This document shows, piece by piece, positions 1 to 5,047 of a DNA stretch of 5,047 bases. A program made the translations under genes and the position numbers. Source of the DNA: Actinomycetales bacterium (GTDB lineage: Bacteria > Actinomycetota > Actinomycetes > Actinomycetales > BWSM-131); assembly GCA_030149025.1 (NCBI GenBank), contig JASBSH010000343.1, positions 1 to 5,047 of the forward strand. Reading direction: 5' to 3'. Each line of letters starts with the position of its first letter. Within the stretch, counting starts at the first letter, position 1. The notes beneath the pieces were generated by a model. It made no database searches, was not told the DNA's origin, and was given only the letters and a program-made list of their open reading frames with translations.

Positions 1-185
1 AGCCGGTCGAGTGCGCGATGGACGCTCGCCCGGGTGCTGGCCCTCGCCGCCAGTGAGGTGGTGTCGCCGGGGACGGGGTGGGCCAGGTCCGGCCGCTCCA
101 GCAGCAGCGCGATGAGCTCGTCGTCCGACCTGGCTCGCAGGTCGTCGGCGAGGCTCCGCGGTGCCTGGTGGCGCGACGTGGGCAT
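1..185 (-). CDS. Helicase-associated (XPB/Ssl2-like C-terminal domain) protein, N-terminal fragment
   Basis: Reading the minus strand from an ATG at 185-183 gives an open frame of 61 codons that leaves the window at its left edge without a stop. It begins MPTSRHQAPRSLADDLRARS and continues through DDELIALLLERPDLAHPVP to SLAARASTRASVHRALDRL. This pattern (a short helix, 'D-D-E-L-x-A-L-L-x-x-RPDL-x-x-PVP', then 'LAxRAxxRxSVxRALDxL') is what I know from the N-terminus of actinobacterial helicase-associated proteins with an XPB/Ssl2-like C-terminal domain. Those proteins have no complete helicase motor here that I can see, and their role is not well defined. Two in-frame GTG codons at 194-192 and 191-189 are alternative starts; no clear Shine-Dalgarno precedes any of the three, so initiation may be leaderless. 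The gene is divergent from the thioesterase. The coding frame is well supported; the family name comes from remembered motif similarity over only 61 residues. Confidence 0.68.
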   Translation of the reverse strand, partial: MPTSRHQAPRSLADDLRARSDDELIALLLERPDLAHPVPGDTTSLAARASTRASVHRALDR

Positions 186-216
186 CCGCACCACGGTACG
201 GGACGTTCAGGTGCGG
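186..216. promoter_or_regulatory. Inverted repeat in the divergent promoter region
   Basis: CCGCACC (186-192) is matched by its exact reverse complement GGTGCGG (210-216), with a 17-base spacer. It lies in the 114-base gap between two divergent genes and directly abuts the ATG of the minus-strand gene. It could be an operator for a dimeric regulator or a hairpin near the start codon of the minus-strand gene. A 7-bp match in GC-rich DNA can arise by chance, and no known operator consensus is recognised. The rest of the gap (217-288) shows no convincing -35/-10 pair. Confidence 0.25.
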
Positions 217-288
217 GCTTCGCGCAGCGAGGAGCGCACCGCCACGAGGTCCGCGATCGGCAAGATGGCACTTGCGGGGTCGGACATC

Positions 289-295
289 GAGGAGG
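289..295 (+). promoter_or_regulatory. Ribosome binding site of the thioesterase gene
   Basis: GAGGAGG lies four bases before a GTG at 300. The spacing is tight but the match to the anti-Shine-Dalgarno is strong. It supports GTG 300 as the start rather than the in-frame GTG at 327, which has no such site. It also argues against the far-upstream ATG at 78, whose extra 74 residues would overlap the divergent gene and look non-coding. Confidence 0.65.
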
Positions 296-299
296 GTGC

Positions 300-773
300 G
301 TGGTCGAGCAGTCAGCCGACGGGTCAGTGGAGGGCGAGACCGGTACGCGGCTCGCCGACCGGGTTCGGGCCAGCTTTGAGCGACAGGGTCTGATGCGGCT
401 GCTGGGCGCTGAGTTGGCCGACGTCGACCGTGGGCGCGTACGGATCGACCTGCCGCGGCGGCCCGAGGTGAGCCAGCAGCACGGCTACGTGCATGCCGGT
501 GCGACCAGCGCCATCGCTGACAGCGCGGGCGGGTACGCAGCGCTCACGCTGATGCCGCAGACGTCGGAGGTCCTCACCGTCGAATTCAAGCTCAACCTCC
601 TCGCGCCGGCGGCCGGGCAACGGCTGGAGGCGATCGGGACGGTGCTCAAGTCGGGTCGCACACTGAGCGTCTGCAAACTCGAGGTGTACGCCGTCGAGGA
701 TGAGGAGCAGCGCAAGCTCGTCGCGGTGGGCCAGCAGACTCTGATTGGAGTGCCGGCCGCGGCGGCGCAGTGA
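300..773 (+). CDS. PaaI-family hotdog-fold acyl-CoA thioesterase
   Basis: The predicted protein has 157 residues, the usual size for a single-domain hotdog thioesterase of the PaaI/YdiI type, which hydrolyses acyl-CoA to free acid and CoA in the cytoplasm. The signature is at residues 61-78, HGYVHAGATSAIADSAGG. In it, the H-x-x-x-H-A-G stretch corresponds to the family's 'HGG' loop, and Asp74 in 'AIADSAGG' sits at the start of the central hotdog helix, where the catalytic acid is found in PaaI relatives. Downstream, 'VLTVEFKLNLLAPAAGQRL' and 'GRTLSVCKLEVYAV' match the typical beta strands that follow. The start is GTG, chosen from the strong ribosome site; the stop is TGA. An acyl-CoA synthetase lies 165 bases downstream in the same direction, which suggests a role in acyl-CoA balance. 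The substrate cannot be read from sequence, and a strict phenylacetate role is not shown because no other paa genes are visible. Confidence 0.9.
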   Translation: MVEQSADGSVEGETGTRLADRVRASFERQGLMRLLGAELADVDRGRVRIDLPRRPEVSQQHGYVHAGATSAIADSAGGYAALTLMPQTSEVLTVEFKLNLLAPAAGQRLEAIGTVLKSGRTLSVCKLEVYAVEDEEQRKLVAVGQQTLIGVPAAAAQ

Positions 774-790
774 GCCGGACTTCCATGATC

Positions 791-815
791 ACCGGCAGAT
801 CAGTGGCTGGCCGGT
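791..815 (+). terminator. Weak hairpin after the thioesterase stop
   Basis: ACCGGC (791-796) pairs with GCCGGT (810-815), and two more pairs (AG 797-798 with CT 807-808) form if G809 is bulged. The loop is 799-806. It begins 18 bases after the thioesterase TGA, a sensible place for a terminator, but no T-run follows. A chance hairpin in GC-rich DNA is a real alternative. Confidence 0.25.
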
Positions 816-863
816 AGCGTGGTCGCTCGTCCTGGAGGAGGTCGCGGGAGACCTGGACGAGCT

Positions 864-876
864 GCGCCGCTGGCGC
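864..876 (+). terminator. Small GC hairpin followed by TCTTT
   Basis: GCGCC (864-868), loop GCT, GGCGC (872-876) is a perfect 5-bp stem followed directly by TCTTT (877-881). It resembles a minimal intrinsic terminator or attenuator in the leader of the acyl-CoA synthetase gene. The stem is short, so confidence is low. Apart from this and the hairpin at 791-815, the 774-938 gap holds no ORF or RNA that I can support. Confidence 0.25.
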
Positions 877-925
877 TCTTTCGCGGGTGCTGGTTTCGCG
901 CCACGATGGCAGCGTCGGTCACATG

Positions 926-933
926 AAGGGGAG
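926..933 (+). promoter_or_regulatory. Ribosome binding site of the acyl-CoA synthetase gene
   Basis: AAGGGGAG lies five bases before the GTG at 939. It decides this start: the frame has no better-placed ATG nearby, and translation from 939 gives a family-typical N-terminal extension before 'GQTIGDNFEATVARWGDREA'. Confidence 0.7.
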
Positions 934-938
934 CCAAC

Positions 939-2594
939 GTGCTGAGCAAGCCCAAGGCGTCGTACACGAGCGCGACATCGACCACGCCGCTCATCGGCCA
1001 GACCATTGGTGACAACTTCGAGGCGACGGTCGCCCGGTGGGGTGACCGGGAGGCGCTCGTCGACTGCGCGACGCACCGGCGGTGGACGTACAACGAGCTC
1101 GACGTCGAGGTGGATGAGCTCGCCCTCGGGCTGATGGAGGTCGGCGTCCAGGCCGGTGACCGTGTCGGCATCTGGGCGCCAAACTGCGCGGAGTGGGTGA
1201 TCGTCCAGTACGCGACAGCGAAGATGGGCGCGATCCTCGTCAACGTCAACCCCGCCTACCGCAGCCACGAGCTGGCCTACGTGGTGAAGCAGTCCGGCAT
1301 GCGGCTGCTGTTCAGCGCCACCCAGCACAAGACGTCCAACTACCGGCAGATGATCGAGGAGACCCGCTCCCAGCTGCCGGATCTCGAGCAGGTCGTCTAC
1401 ATCGGCGAGGACTCGTGGCGGGAGCTCGCCGAGCGAGGTGGGCGCGCGGACCACGTGCTGCTCGAGGAGCGGATGGCGGAGCTGTCGTTCGATGACCCCA
1501 TCAACATCCAGTACACGTCAGGCACAACGGGTTTCCCCAAGGGCGCGACGTTGTCGCACCACAACATCCTCAACAACGGCTACTTCGTCGGAGAGCTGAT
1601 CAACTACACCGAGAAGGACCGGATCTGCCTGCCGGTGCCCTTCTACCACTGCTTCGGGATGGTGATGGGCAACCTTGCGGCCACCTCGCACGGGGCGTGC
1701 ATGGTGATCCCCGCGCCGTCCTTCGACGCGACGGCGACGCTGCAGGCGGTGGCCGAGGAGCGGTGCACGTCGCTGTACGGCGTCCCGACCATGTTCATCG
1801 CCGAGCTGCGGCTGCCCGACTTCGAGTCCTACGACCTCTCCACGCTGCGAACGGGGATCATGGCCGGCTCGCCCTGCCCGGTCGAGGTGATGAAGAAGGT
1901 CGTCACCCGGATGCACATGGCTGAGGTGGCGATCTGTTACGGAATGACCGAGACGTCACCGGTCTCGACGATGACCTCGCCGGACGACGACCTGGTGCGC
2001 CGGACCGAGACGGTCGGTCGGACGATGCCTCACTTGGAGTCGAAAATCGTGGACCCCGTGAGCGGACTGGTGGTCCCTCGCGGGACACCGGGAGAGCTCT
2101 GCACCCGCGGGTACTCGGTGATGCTCGGGTACTGGGACGAGCCGGAGAAGACCGCCGAGGTTATCGACGAGGCCGGCTGGATGCATACCGGCGACCTCGC
2201 CGTGATGGACGACGAGGGGTACGTCAACATCAGCGGCCGGATCAAGGACATGGTGATCCGGGGTGGCGAGAACGTCTATCCCCGCGAGGTGGAGGAGTTC
2301 CTCTACGGCCACCCTGACATCGCCGACGTGCAGGTGATCGGAGTGCCGGACGAGAAGTTAGGCGAGGAGTTGATGGCCTGGGTGGTGCTGAAGCCGGGAG
2401 CAGAGCCCCTGACCGCCGAGGCGTTGCGGTCGTACTGCGAAGGCAAGCTCGCCCACTACAAGATCCCGAGGTACGTCCACTGCGTCGACGGCTTCCCCAT
2501 GACGGTCACGGGGAAGGTGCGGAAGGTCGAGATGCGTGAGCAGGCGGTGGAGATGCTCGGACTGCAGGCCGCTGCCGCCACCCGCAACGCCTGA
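939..2594 (+). CDS. AMP-binding fatty acyl-CoA synthetase (ACSF2/FadD type)
   Basis: This 551-residue protein is a full-length member of the ANL adenylate-forming superfamily. It activates a carboxylic acid with ATP to acyl-AMP and then transfers the acyl group to CoA. The core motifs are in order and intact. NPAYR is at 104-108. The phosphate-binding loop YTSGTTGFPKG is at 192-202, FYHC at 235-238, and YGMTETSP at 334-341. MHTGDL is at 415-420, with the ribose-binding Asp419. The hinge GRIKDMVIRGGENVYP is at 433-448, with Asp437. The catalytic lysine is in TGKVRK (Lys526). The small C-terminal domain occupies about 440-535. The sequence resembles the ACSF2 branch, to which mycobacterial FadD35-like proteins belong; medium- or long-chain fatty acids are likely substrates, but the exact one is inferred only by family. 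There is no signal peptide or membrane segment, so it should be cytosolic or peripheral. The gene starts with GTG and ends with TGA. It follows a thioesterase in the same direction and converges with the peptidase gene. Confidence 0.95.
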   Translation: MLSKPKASYTSATSTTPLIGQTIGDNFEATVARWGDREALVDCATHRRWTYNELDVEVDELALGLMEVGVQAGDRVGIWAPNCAEWVIVQYATAKMGAILVNVNPAYRSHELAYVVKQSGMRLLFSATQHKTSNYRQMIEETRSQLPDLEQVVYIGEDSWRELAERGGRADHVLLEERMAELSFDDPINIQYTSGTTGFPKGATLSHHNILNNGYFVGELINYTEKDRICLPVPFYHCFGMVMGNLAATSHGACMVIPAPSFDATATLQAVAEERCTSLYGVPTMFIAELRLPDFESYDLSTLRTGIMAGSPCPVEVMKKVVTRMHMAEVAICYGMTETSPVSTMTSPDDDLVRRTETVGRTMPHLESKIVDPVSGLVVPRGTPGELCTRGYSVMLGYWDEPEKTAEVIDEAGWMHTGDLAVMDDEGYVNISGRIKDMVIRGGENVYPREVEEFLYGHPDIADVQVIGVPDEKLGEELMAWVVLKPGAEPLTAEALRSYCEGKLAHYKIPRYVHCVDGFPMTVTGKVRKVEMREQAVEMLGLQAAAATRNA

Positions 2595-2671
2595 GAGCGT
2601 CATACCCACCAGCCGGACCTGGAGAGCGCTCCGCCACCGGGTTGAAGATTCTCGCGCCACTGCGGACGATC

Positions 2672-2685
2672 ACGGCGTTCGCCGT
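2672..2685. terminator. Small hairpin, first of three in the convergent gap
   Basis: ACGGC (2672-2676), tetraloop GTTC, GCCGT (2681-2685) is a perfect stem lying two bases before the large hairpin. It can form on either strand. It may act with its neighbours to slow RNA polymerase; alone it is a weak signal. Upstream, 2595-2671 contains only an 8-bp palindrome GAGCGCTC (2624-2631) and no gene. Confidence 0.4.
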
Positions 2686-2687
2686 AT

Positions 2688-2738
2688 GCCACTGAGGCCC
2701 TCCGCGGCGTAACGAACGCCGGGGAGGGCCTCAGTGGC
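2688..2738. terminator. Large bidirectional terminator hairpin between convergent genes
   Basis: GCCACTGAGGCCCTCC (2688-2703) is exactly complementary to 2723-2738, giving 16 perfect base pairs. After one G-G mismatch (2704/2722) the stem continues for six pairs (2705-2710 with 2716-2721), closing a 5-base loop AACGA. It lies 93 bases after the synthetase stop and 28 bases beyond the peptidase stop, so it can terminate transcripts from both sides. No T-run follows on either strand, as is common for terminators in high-GC actinobacteria. A dispersed palindromic repeat is the main alternative. Confidence 0.75.
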
Positions 2739-2741
2739 GTT

Positions 2742-2756
2742 GGGGCTTGGTGCCCC
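2742..2756. terminator. Small hairpin, third of three in the convergent gap
   Basis: GGGGC (2742-2746), loop TTGGT, GCCCC (2752-2756) forms a perfect 5-bp stem. On the minus strand it begins 10 bases after the peptidase TAA, so it would be the first structure met by polymerase leaving that gene. It probably supports termination together with the large hairpin beside it. Confidence 0.4.
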
Positions 2757-2766
2757 TCGTGCGTGC

Positions 2767-4746
2767 TTAGCCGACGGACACGAACGTGCGTGCCACGCGG
2801 CTGCTGCCGTCGGAGAAGTCGACGATGCCGAAGTACGGCGACGTCCTGTCCGTCGACAGCGTGCCCCTGAACGTCACCGGCGTGCCGACCTTCACCGGCT
2901 GGGTCGCCGGGGCGAACGCCAGCACGCCGGTGTCGGTCGAGGGGACGAGGAACGTGCGGACGTCGAAGCGCGTCGTCTCCGCGTTGTCCTTCACCGACCA
3001 CGCCTGCACGTGGATGACGTAGTCGCCTGCCGGCAGCACCGCGGTGACGATCTCGTTCGAGCCGCCCGCGGCCGACTGCGCCACGATGTCGCCGCCGACC
3101 CGCTGGATGAACAGGTCGAGGTCGTCAGCATTCGGGTTCGGCGACTTCACTTCGACACGTGTCGCGAACGTCCCCGCAGGCACAGTGATCTTCTGCTGGT
3201 AGTTGCGCTCGTCACCGGGGCTGAAGCGGGCGCCGCCGGTGTTGGTGGCGGTGGCGTTCGCCACCTCACCCCTGGCCAGTCCCAGCACCGACGCCTTCAT
3301 CGAGCCGGTGTACCCCGGGCGCACGTCGATGCTCACGTCGGCGGCGTCCACTGCGGTGCTGACGATCGCCGGCGCGGAGGCTGCAACCGGCTTCACCGCG
3401 ATCGGCGAACGGACATCGTGTGTTCCGTCGGACCAGGTCAGGTAGCCCTGCTGGTACGAGCCGGCCTTGGCGTCGTCCACGGTGAAGGTGACCTTGAACG
3501 TGGCGGACTGGCCCGGACGCAGCCGCAGCACCGACGGCTCCACCCTGACGTCGATGCCGTCGAGGCCGGTCACCTGCGCGCGGTAGGTGGTCGGAGCACC
3601 CTTGGTCTCTACGTTCGTCACCGTGCGGGTGACCGTCTGCTGACCCACGAGATCACCGATGGCGATCGAGGCCAGGTTCAGGTCGGACGCGTCGATGGGG
3701 TTGAGCGACACCGGAGTGCCGTCCGACCAGCTCACGCCCTGGCCTGCCAGGAAGTCCCACCAGTCGCTCTGGTCGGAGTCGTAGACCAGGCCCGGGTCGA
3801 GGAACCGGCGCGGCTCGACGAACCCGGCGCCGGACGCGAACACGTCGTTGCTCGCCTCGCTGGCGTGGTCCCGGGCGGTCGTCATCATCGCGGACTTGAC
3901 AGCCATCGGGGACCAGGACGGGTACGCCTGCTTGACGAGGGCCGCCAGGCCCGCGATGTGCGGAGACGCCATCGACGTTCCCGAGGCGTAGTCGAACGAC
4001 CGGCCTTGTGCCCGCGGCGAGTACGCGGCCAGCACGCCGACGCCGGGAGCGGACAGGTCCGGCTTCAGCAGGTCCCCGCCGGCACCGGCCGTCGGGCCGC
4101 GTGAGGAGAACGGCGCCACCTCGGGCACCTGGGTGTCAGAACCGATGTTGGTGTCCTCGATCGCGCCGGTCGGGTTCTGGGTGCCCTGCACGTAAGCCCG
4201 GACGGCGTCACGCCTGGTGTCGTCGAGGTGCAGCCCGGGGACGAAGAACGCGTCGTTGTCGAGTGAGCCCGGCTCACGGTTGACCAGCACGATGCCGACC
4301 CCGCCGGCGCGCTTCACCTCCAGCGACTTGTCGATCCGAGGGGTCAGGCCCCGGTCGCAGACCACCAGCTTGCCGGCAGCCTTGCTCTCGTCCAGGGAGC
4401 CGTCGGCGCACAGCCGCGCGTTCTCGACCCCCTCAGCAGAGGGATCCTTGGCGATCTCGTCCGACAGCACCATCGGCGTCTGCTGCGGCAGCGGTGCAGC
4501 GACCGAGGAGCCGATGAAGCGCTGTCCGTCGCCCGTGACGAGGGTCTTCTCGTAGACCACGTGGGTGGACGCCGCCACGGTCGTCAGCCACGGCGACGGA
4601 TGGTTCGTCGTGGAAGCGCTCGGGCCGCTGTTGCCGGAGGAGGCAGCGACGAACACGCCCGCGTCCGCGGCGAACATGAACGCCAGCTCCACCGGCGCGA
4701 GGAAGTTGTCGGTGGTGCCGCTGATCGAGAAGTTCAGGACGTCCAC
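2767..4746 (-). CDS. Downstream open part of the interrupted S8 peptidase
   Basis: This is the uninterrupted part of the peptidase frame below the TAG, counted from a GTG at 4746; gene callers may report it as a 659-residue gene. It carries the oxyanion Asn39, the PA domain (about 85-180), catalytic Ser258, the Fn3-like domain (about 358-452) and the C-terminal beta-rich region (about 515-600). It lacks the catalytic Asp and His and any signal peptide, so on its own it should be inactive and not exported. The GTG at 4746 has no ribosome site in front of it. An internal ATG at 4677-4675 has GGAG nine bases upstream, but starting there would remove part of the catalytic core. Independent translation is therefore doubtful; it makes sense only as the remainder of the full gene. 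Confidence 0.35.
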   Translation of the reverse strand: MDVLNFSISGTTDNFLAPVELAFMFAADAGVFVAASSGNSGPSASTTNHPSPWLTTVAASTHVVYEKTLVTGDGQRFIGSSVAAPLPQQTPMVLSDEIAKDPSAEGVENARLCADGSLDESKAAGKLVVCDRGLTPRIDKSLEVKRAGGVGIVLVNREPGSLDNDAFFVPGLHLDDTRRDAVRAYVQGTQNPTGAIEDTNIGSDTQVPEVAPFSSRGPTAGAGGDLLKPDLSAPGVGVLAAYSPRAQGRSFDYASGTSMASPHIAGLAALVKQAYPSWSPMAVKSAMMTTARDHASEASNDVFASGAGFVEPRRFLDPGLVYDSDQSDWWDFLAGQGVSWSDGTPVSLNPIDASDLNLASIAIGDLVGQQTVTRTVTNVETKGAPTTYRAQVTGLDGIDVRVEPSVLRLRPGQSATFKVTFTVDDAKAGSYQQGYLTWSDGTHDVRSPIAVKPVAASAPAIVSTAVDAADVSIDVRPGYTGSMKASVLGLARGEVANATATNTGGARFSPGDERNYQQKITVPAGTFATRVEVKSPNPNADDLDLFIQRVGGDIVAQSAAGGSNEIVTAVLPAGDYVIHVQAWSVKDNAETTRFDVRTFLVPSTDTGVLAFAPATQPVKVGTPVTFRGTLSTDRTSPYFGIVDFSDGSSRVARTFVSVG

Positions 4747-4761
4747 ACCGTCGGCGACGGC

Positions 4762-4764
4762 CTA
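4762..4764 (-). other. Premature amber codon in the S8 peptidase frame
   Basis: The minus strand reads ATC GAC TAG GCC GTC GCC GAC GGT GTG GAC, that is 'ID*AVADGVD'. Subtilases of this group usually read 'AIDQAVADGVDV' here, so the likely ancestral codon is CAG (Gln). A single C-to-T change on the coding strand (G to A at forward position 4764) would explain the stop. The two sides are in the same frame with no missing bases. Confidence 0.85.
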
Positions 4765-5047
4765 GTCGATCGCGGCCACGCTGTCGGCCGTGGAGCAGCC
4801 GCCACAGCCGGCGTTGTCGTCCCAGCAGACCTTGTAGGCCGCGACGTGGGCCGCCGGCGCCATACCGGAGATCGTGCCCAGGTCCCGCCCGTCGATGCTC
4901 GCGCGGACCCCGTAGTTGCCTGCCGCGGTGCTCGCGGTGTGCGTACCGTGACCGGCCACGTCCAGCGGCGAGAGGCTCTCGTAGTCGGCCAGGCGGTTCG
5001 CCCCGAAGCCCTCGACGAAGTAGCGGGCGCCGACCAGCTTGTTGTTG

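Larger units (their letters stand above)
2767..5047 (-). pseudogene. S8 family subtilisin-like serine peptidase with PA domain, interrupted by an in-frame TAG; 5' end outside window
   Basis: The minus-strand frame entering at the right edge runs to a TAA at 2769-2767 and encodes about 758 residues, broken only by TAG at 4764-4762. In order it shows NNKLVGARYF near the edge and GHGTHTAST with the catalytic His codon at 4950-4948. It continues with AAYKVCWDD, the oxyanion Asn in SSGNSGP (4632-4630), and a protease-associated domain (about 4494-4207). FSSRGPT follows, then GTSMASPH with the catalytic Ser codon at 3975-3973. After that come an Fn3-like domain (about 3675-3391) and a C-terminal beta-rich, PPC-like region (about 3204-2947) with 'DDLDLFIQR' and 'LPAGDYVIHVQAWS'. 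The catalytic Asp, propeptide and signal peptide must lie beyond the window. Such enzymes are secreted and degrade extracellular protein. No cell-wall LPXTG signal is seen at the C-terminus. Apart from the single stop there is no frameshift or degraded motif. Confidence 0.85.

Noticed and set aside
78..299. N-terminal extension of the thioesterase to an ATG at 78
   Set aside because: The extra 74 residues are Arg/Gly/His-rich and not family-like, they run antisense to the divergent gene, and a strong ribosome site precedes the GTG at 300.
745..945. Possible small gene filling the gap between thioesterase and synthetase (ends ...RRWRSFAGAGFAP...)
   Set aside because: The only start is a TTG inside the thioesterase with no ribosome site, it overlaps the synthetase start and ribosome site, and no family is recognised.
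789..1454. Minus-strand open frame (221 codons) opposite the start of the acyl-CoA synthetase
   Set aside because: No motif or ribosome site, and the plus strand in this span encodes conserved synthetase sequence. Shadow frame.
2734..4104. Long plus-strand open frame (456 codons) antisense to the peptidase
   Set aside because: It is Arg/His/Gly/Val-rich low-information translation, has no recognisable motif, overlaps the terminator hairpin, and lies opposite a gene with clear catalytic motifs. It is a GC-bias shadow.
4762..4764. TAG as pyrrolysine or programmed recoding
   Set aside because: The position is a conserved Gln in the family, not an active-site residue, and no recoding structure is evident downstream. 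A plain CAG-to-TAG substitution is simpler.
1..5047. Mobile elements, CRISPR, tRNA or rRNA genes, phage or defence genes
   Set aside because: Reading both strands showed no transposase motifs, terminal repeats with target duplications, regularly spaced repeats, or tRNA/rRNA-like sequence. The window looks like ordinary chromosomal sequence.

Overview
The window is GC-rich, with strong G/C bias at third codon positions, GTG starts behind purine-rich ribosome sites, and gene families common in actinobacteria. These include a helicase-associated protein with an XPB/Ssl2-like C-terminal domain, an ACSF2/FadD-type acyl-CoA ligase, and a large secreted PA-domain subtilase. I infer a high-GC actinobacterium, possibly of the Nocardioides group; the genus is a guess.

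Layout. Positions 1-185 hold the N-terminal end of a minus-strand gene that runs off the left edge. A 114-base divergent gap (186-299) separates it from a plus-strand PaaI-type hotdog thioesterase (300-773). A 165-base gap with two weak hairpins follows, then a plus-strand acyl-CoA synthetase (939-2594). A convergent gap (2595-2766) contains three hairpins in a row, one of them a 51-base near-perfect stem that probably ends transcription from both sides. The rest (2767-5047) is a minus-strand S8 family serine peptidase that enters from the right edge. It is interrupted by one in-frame TAG at 4762-4764, between the catalytic His and the oxyanion Asn.

How the genes work together. The thioesterase (hydrolyses acyl-CoA) and the ligase (makes acyl-CoA with ATP) are plausibly both part of lipid or aromatic-acid CoA metabolism, but the gap between them does not show that they are co-transcribed. 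The peptidase is a separate unit. As read, it is a pseudogene caused by a single nonsense codon in an otherwise intact frame, so the lesion is recent, an assembly error, or suppressed.

I see no new multi-gene system, mobile element, CRISPR array or RNA gene. The points worth a second look are the amber codon in the peptidase and the hairpin cluster in the convergent gap.
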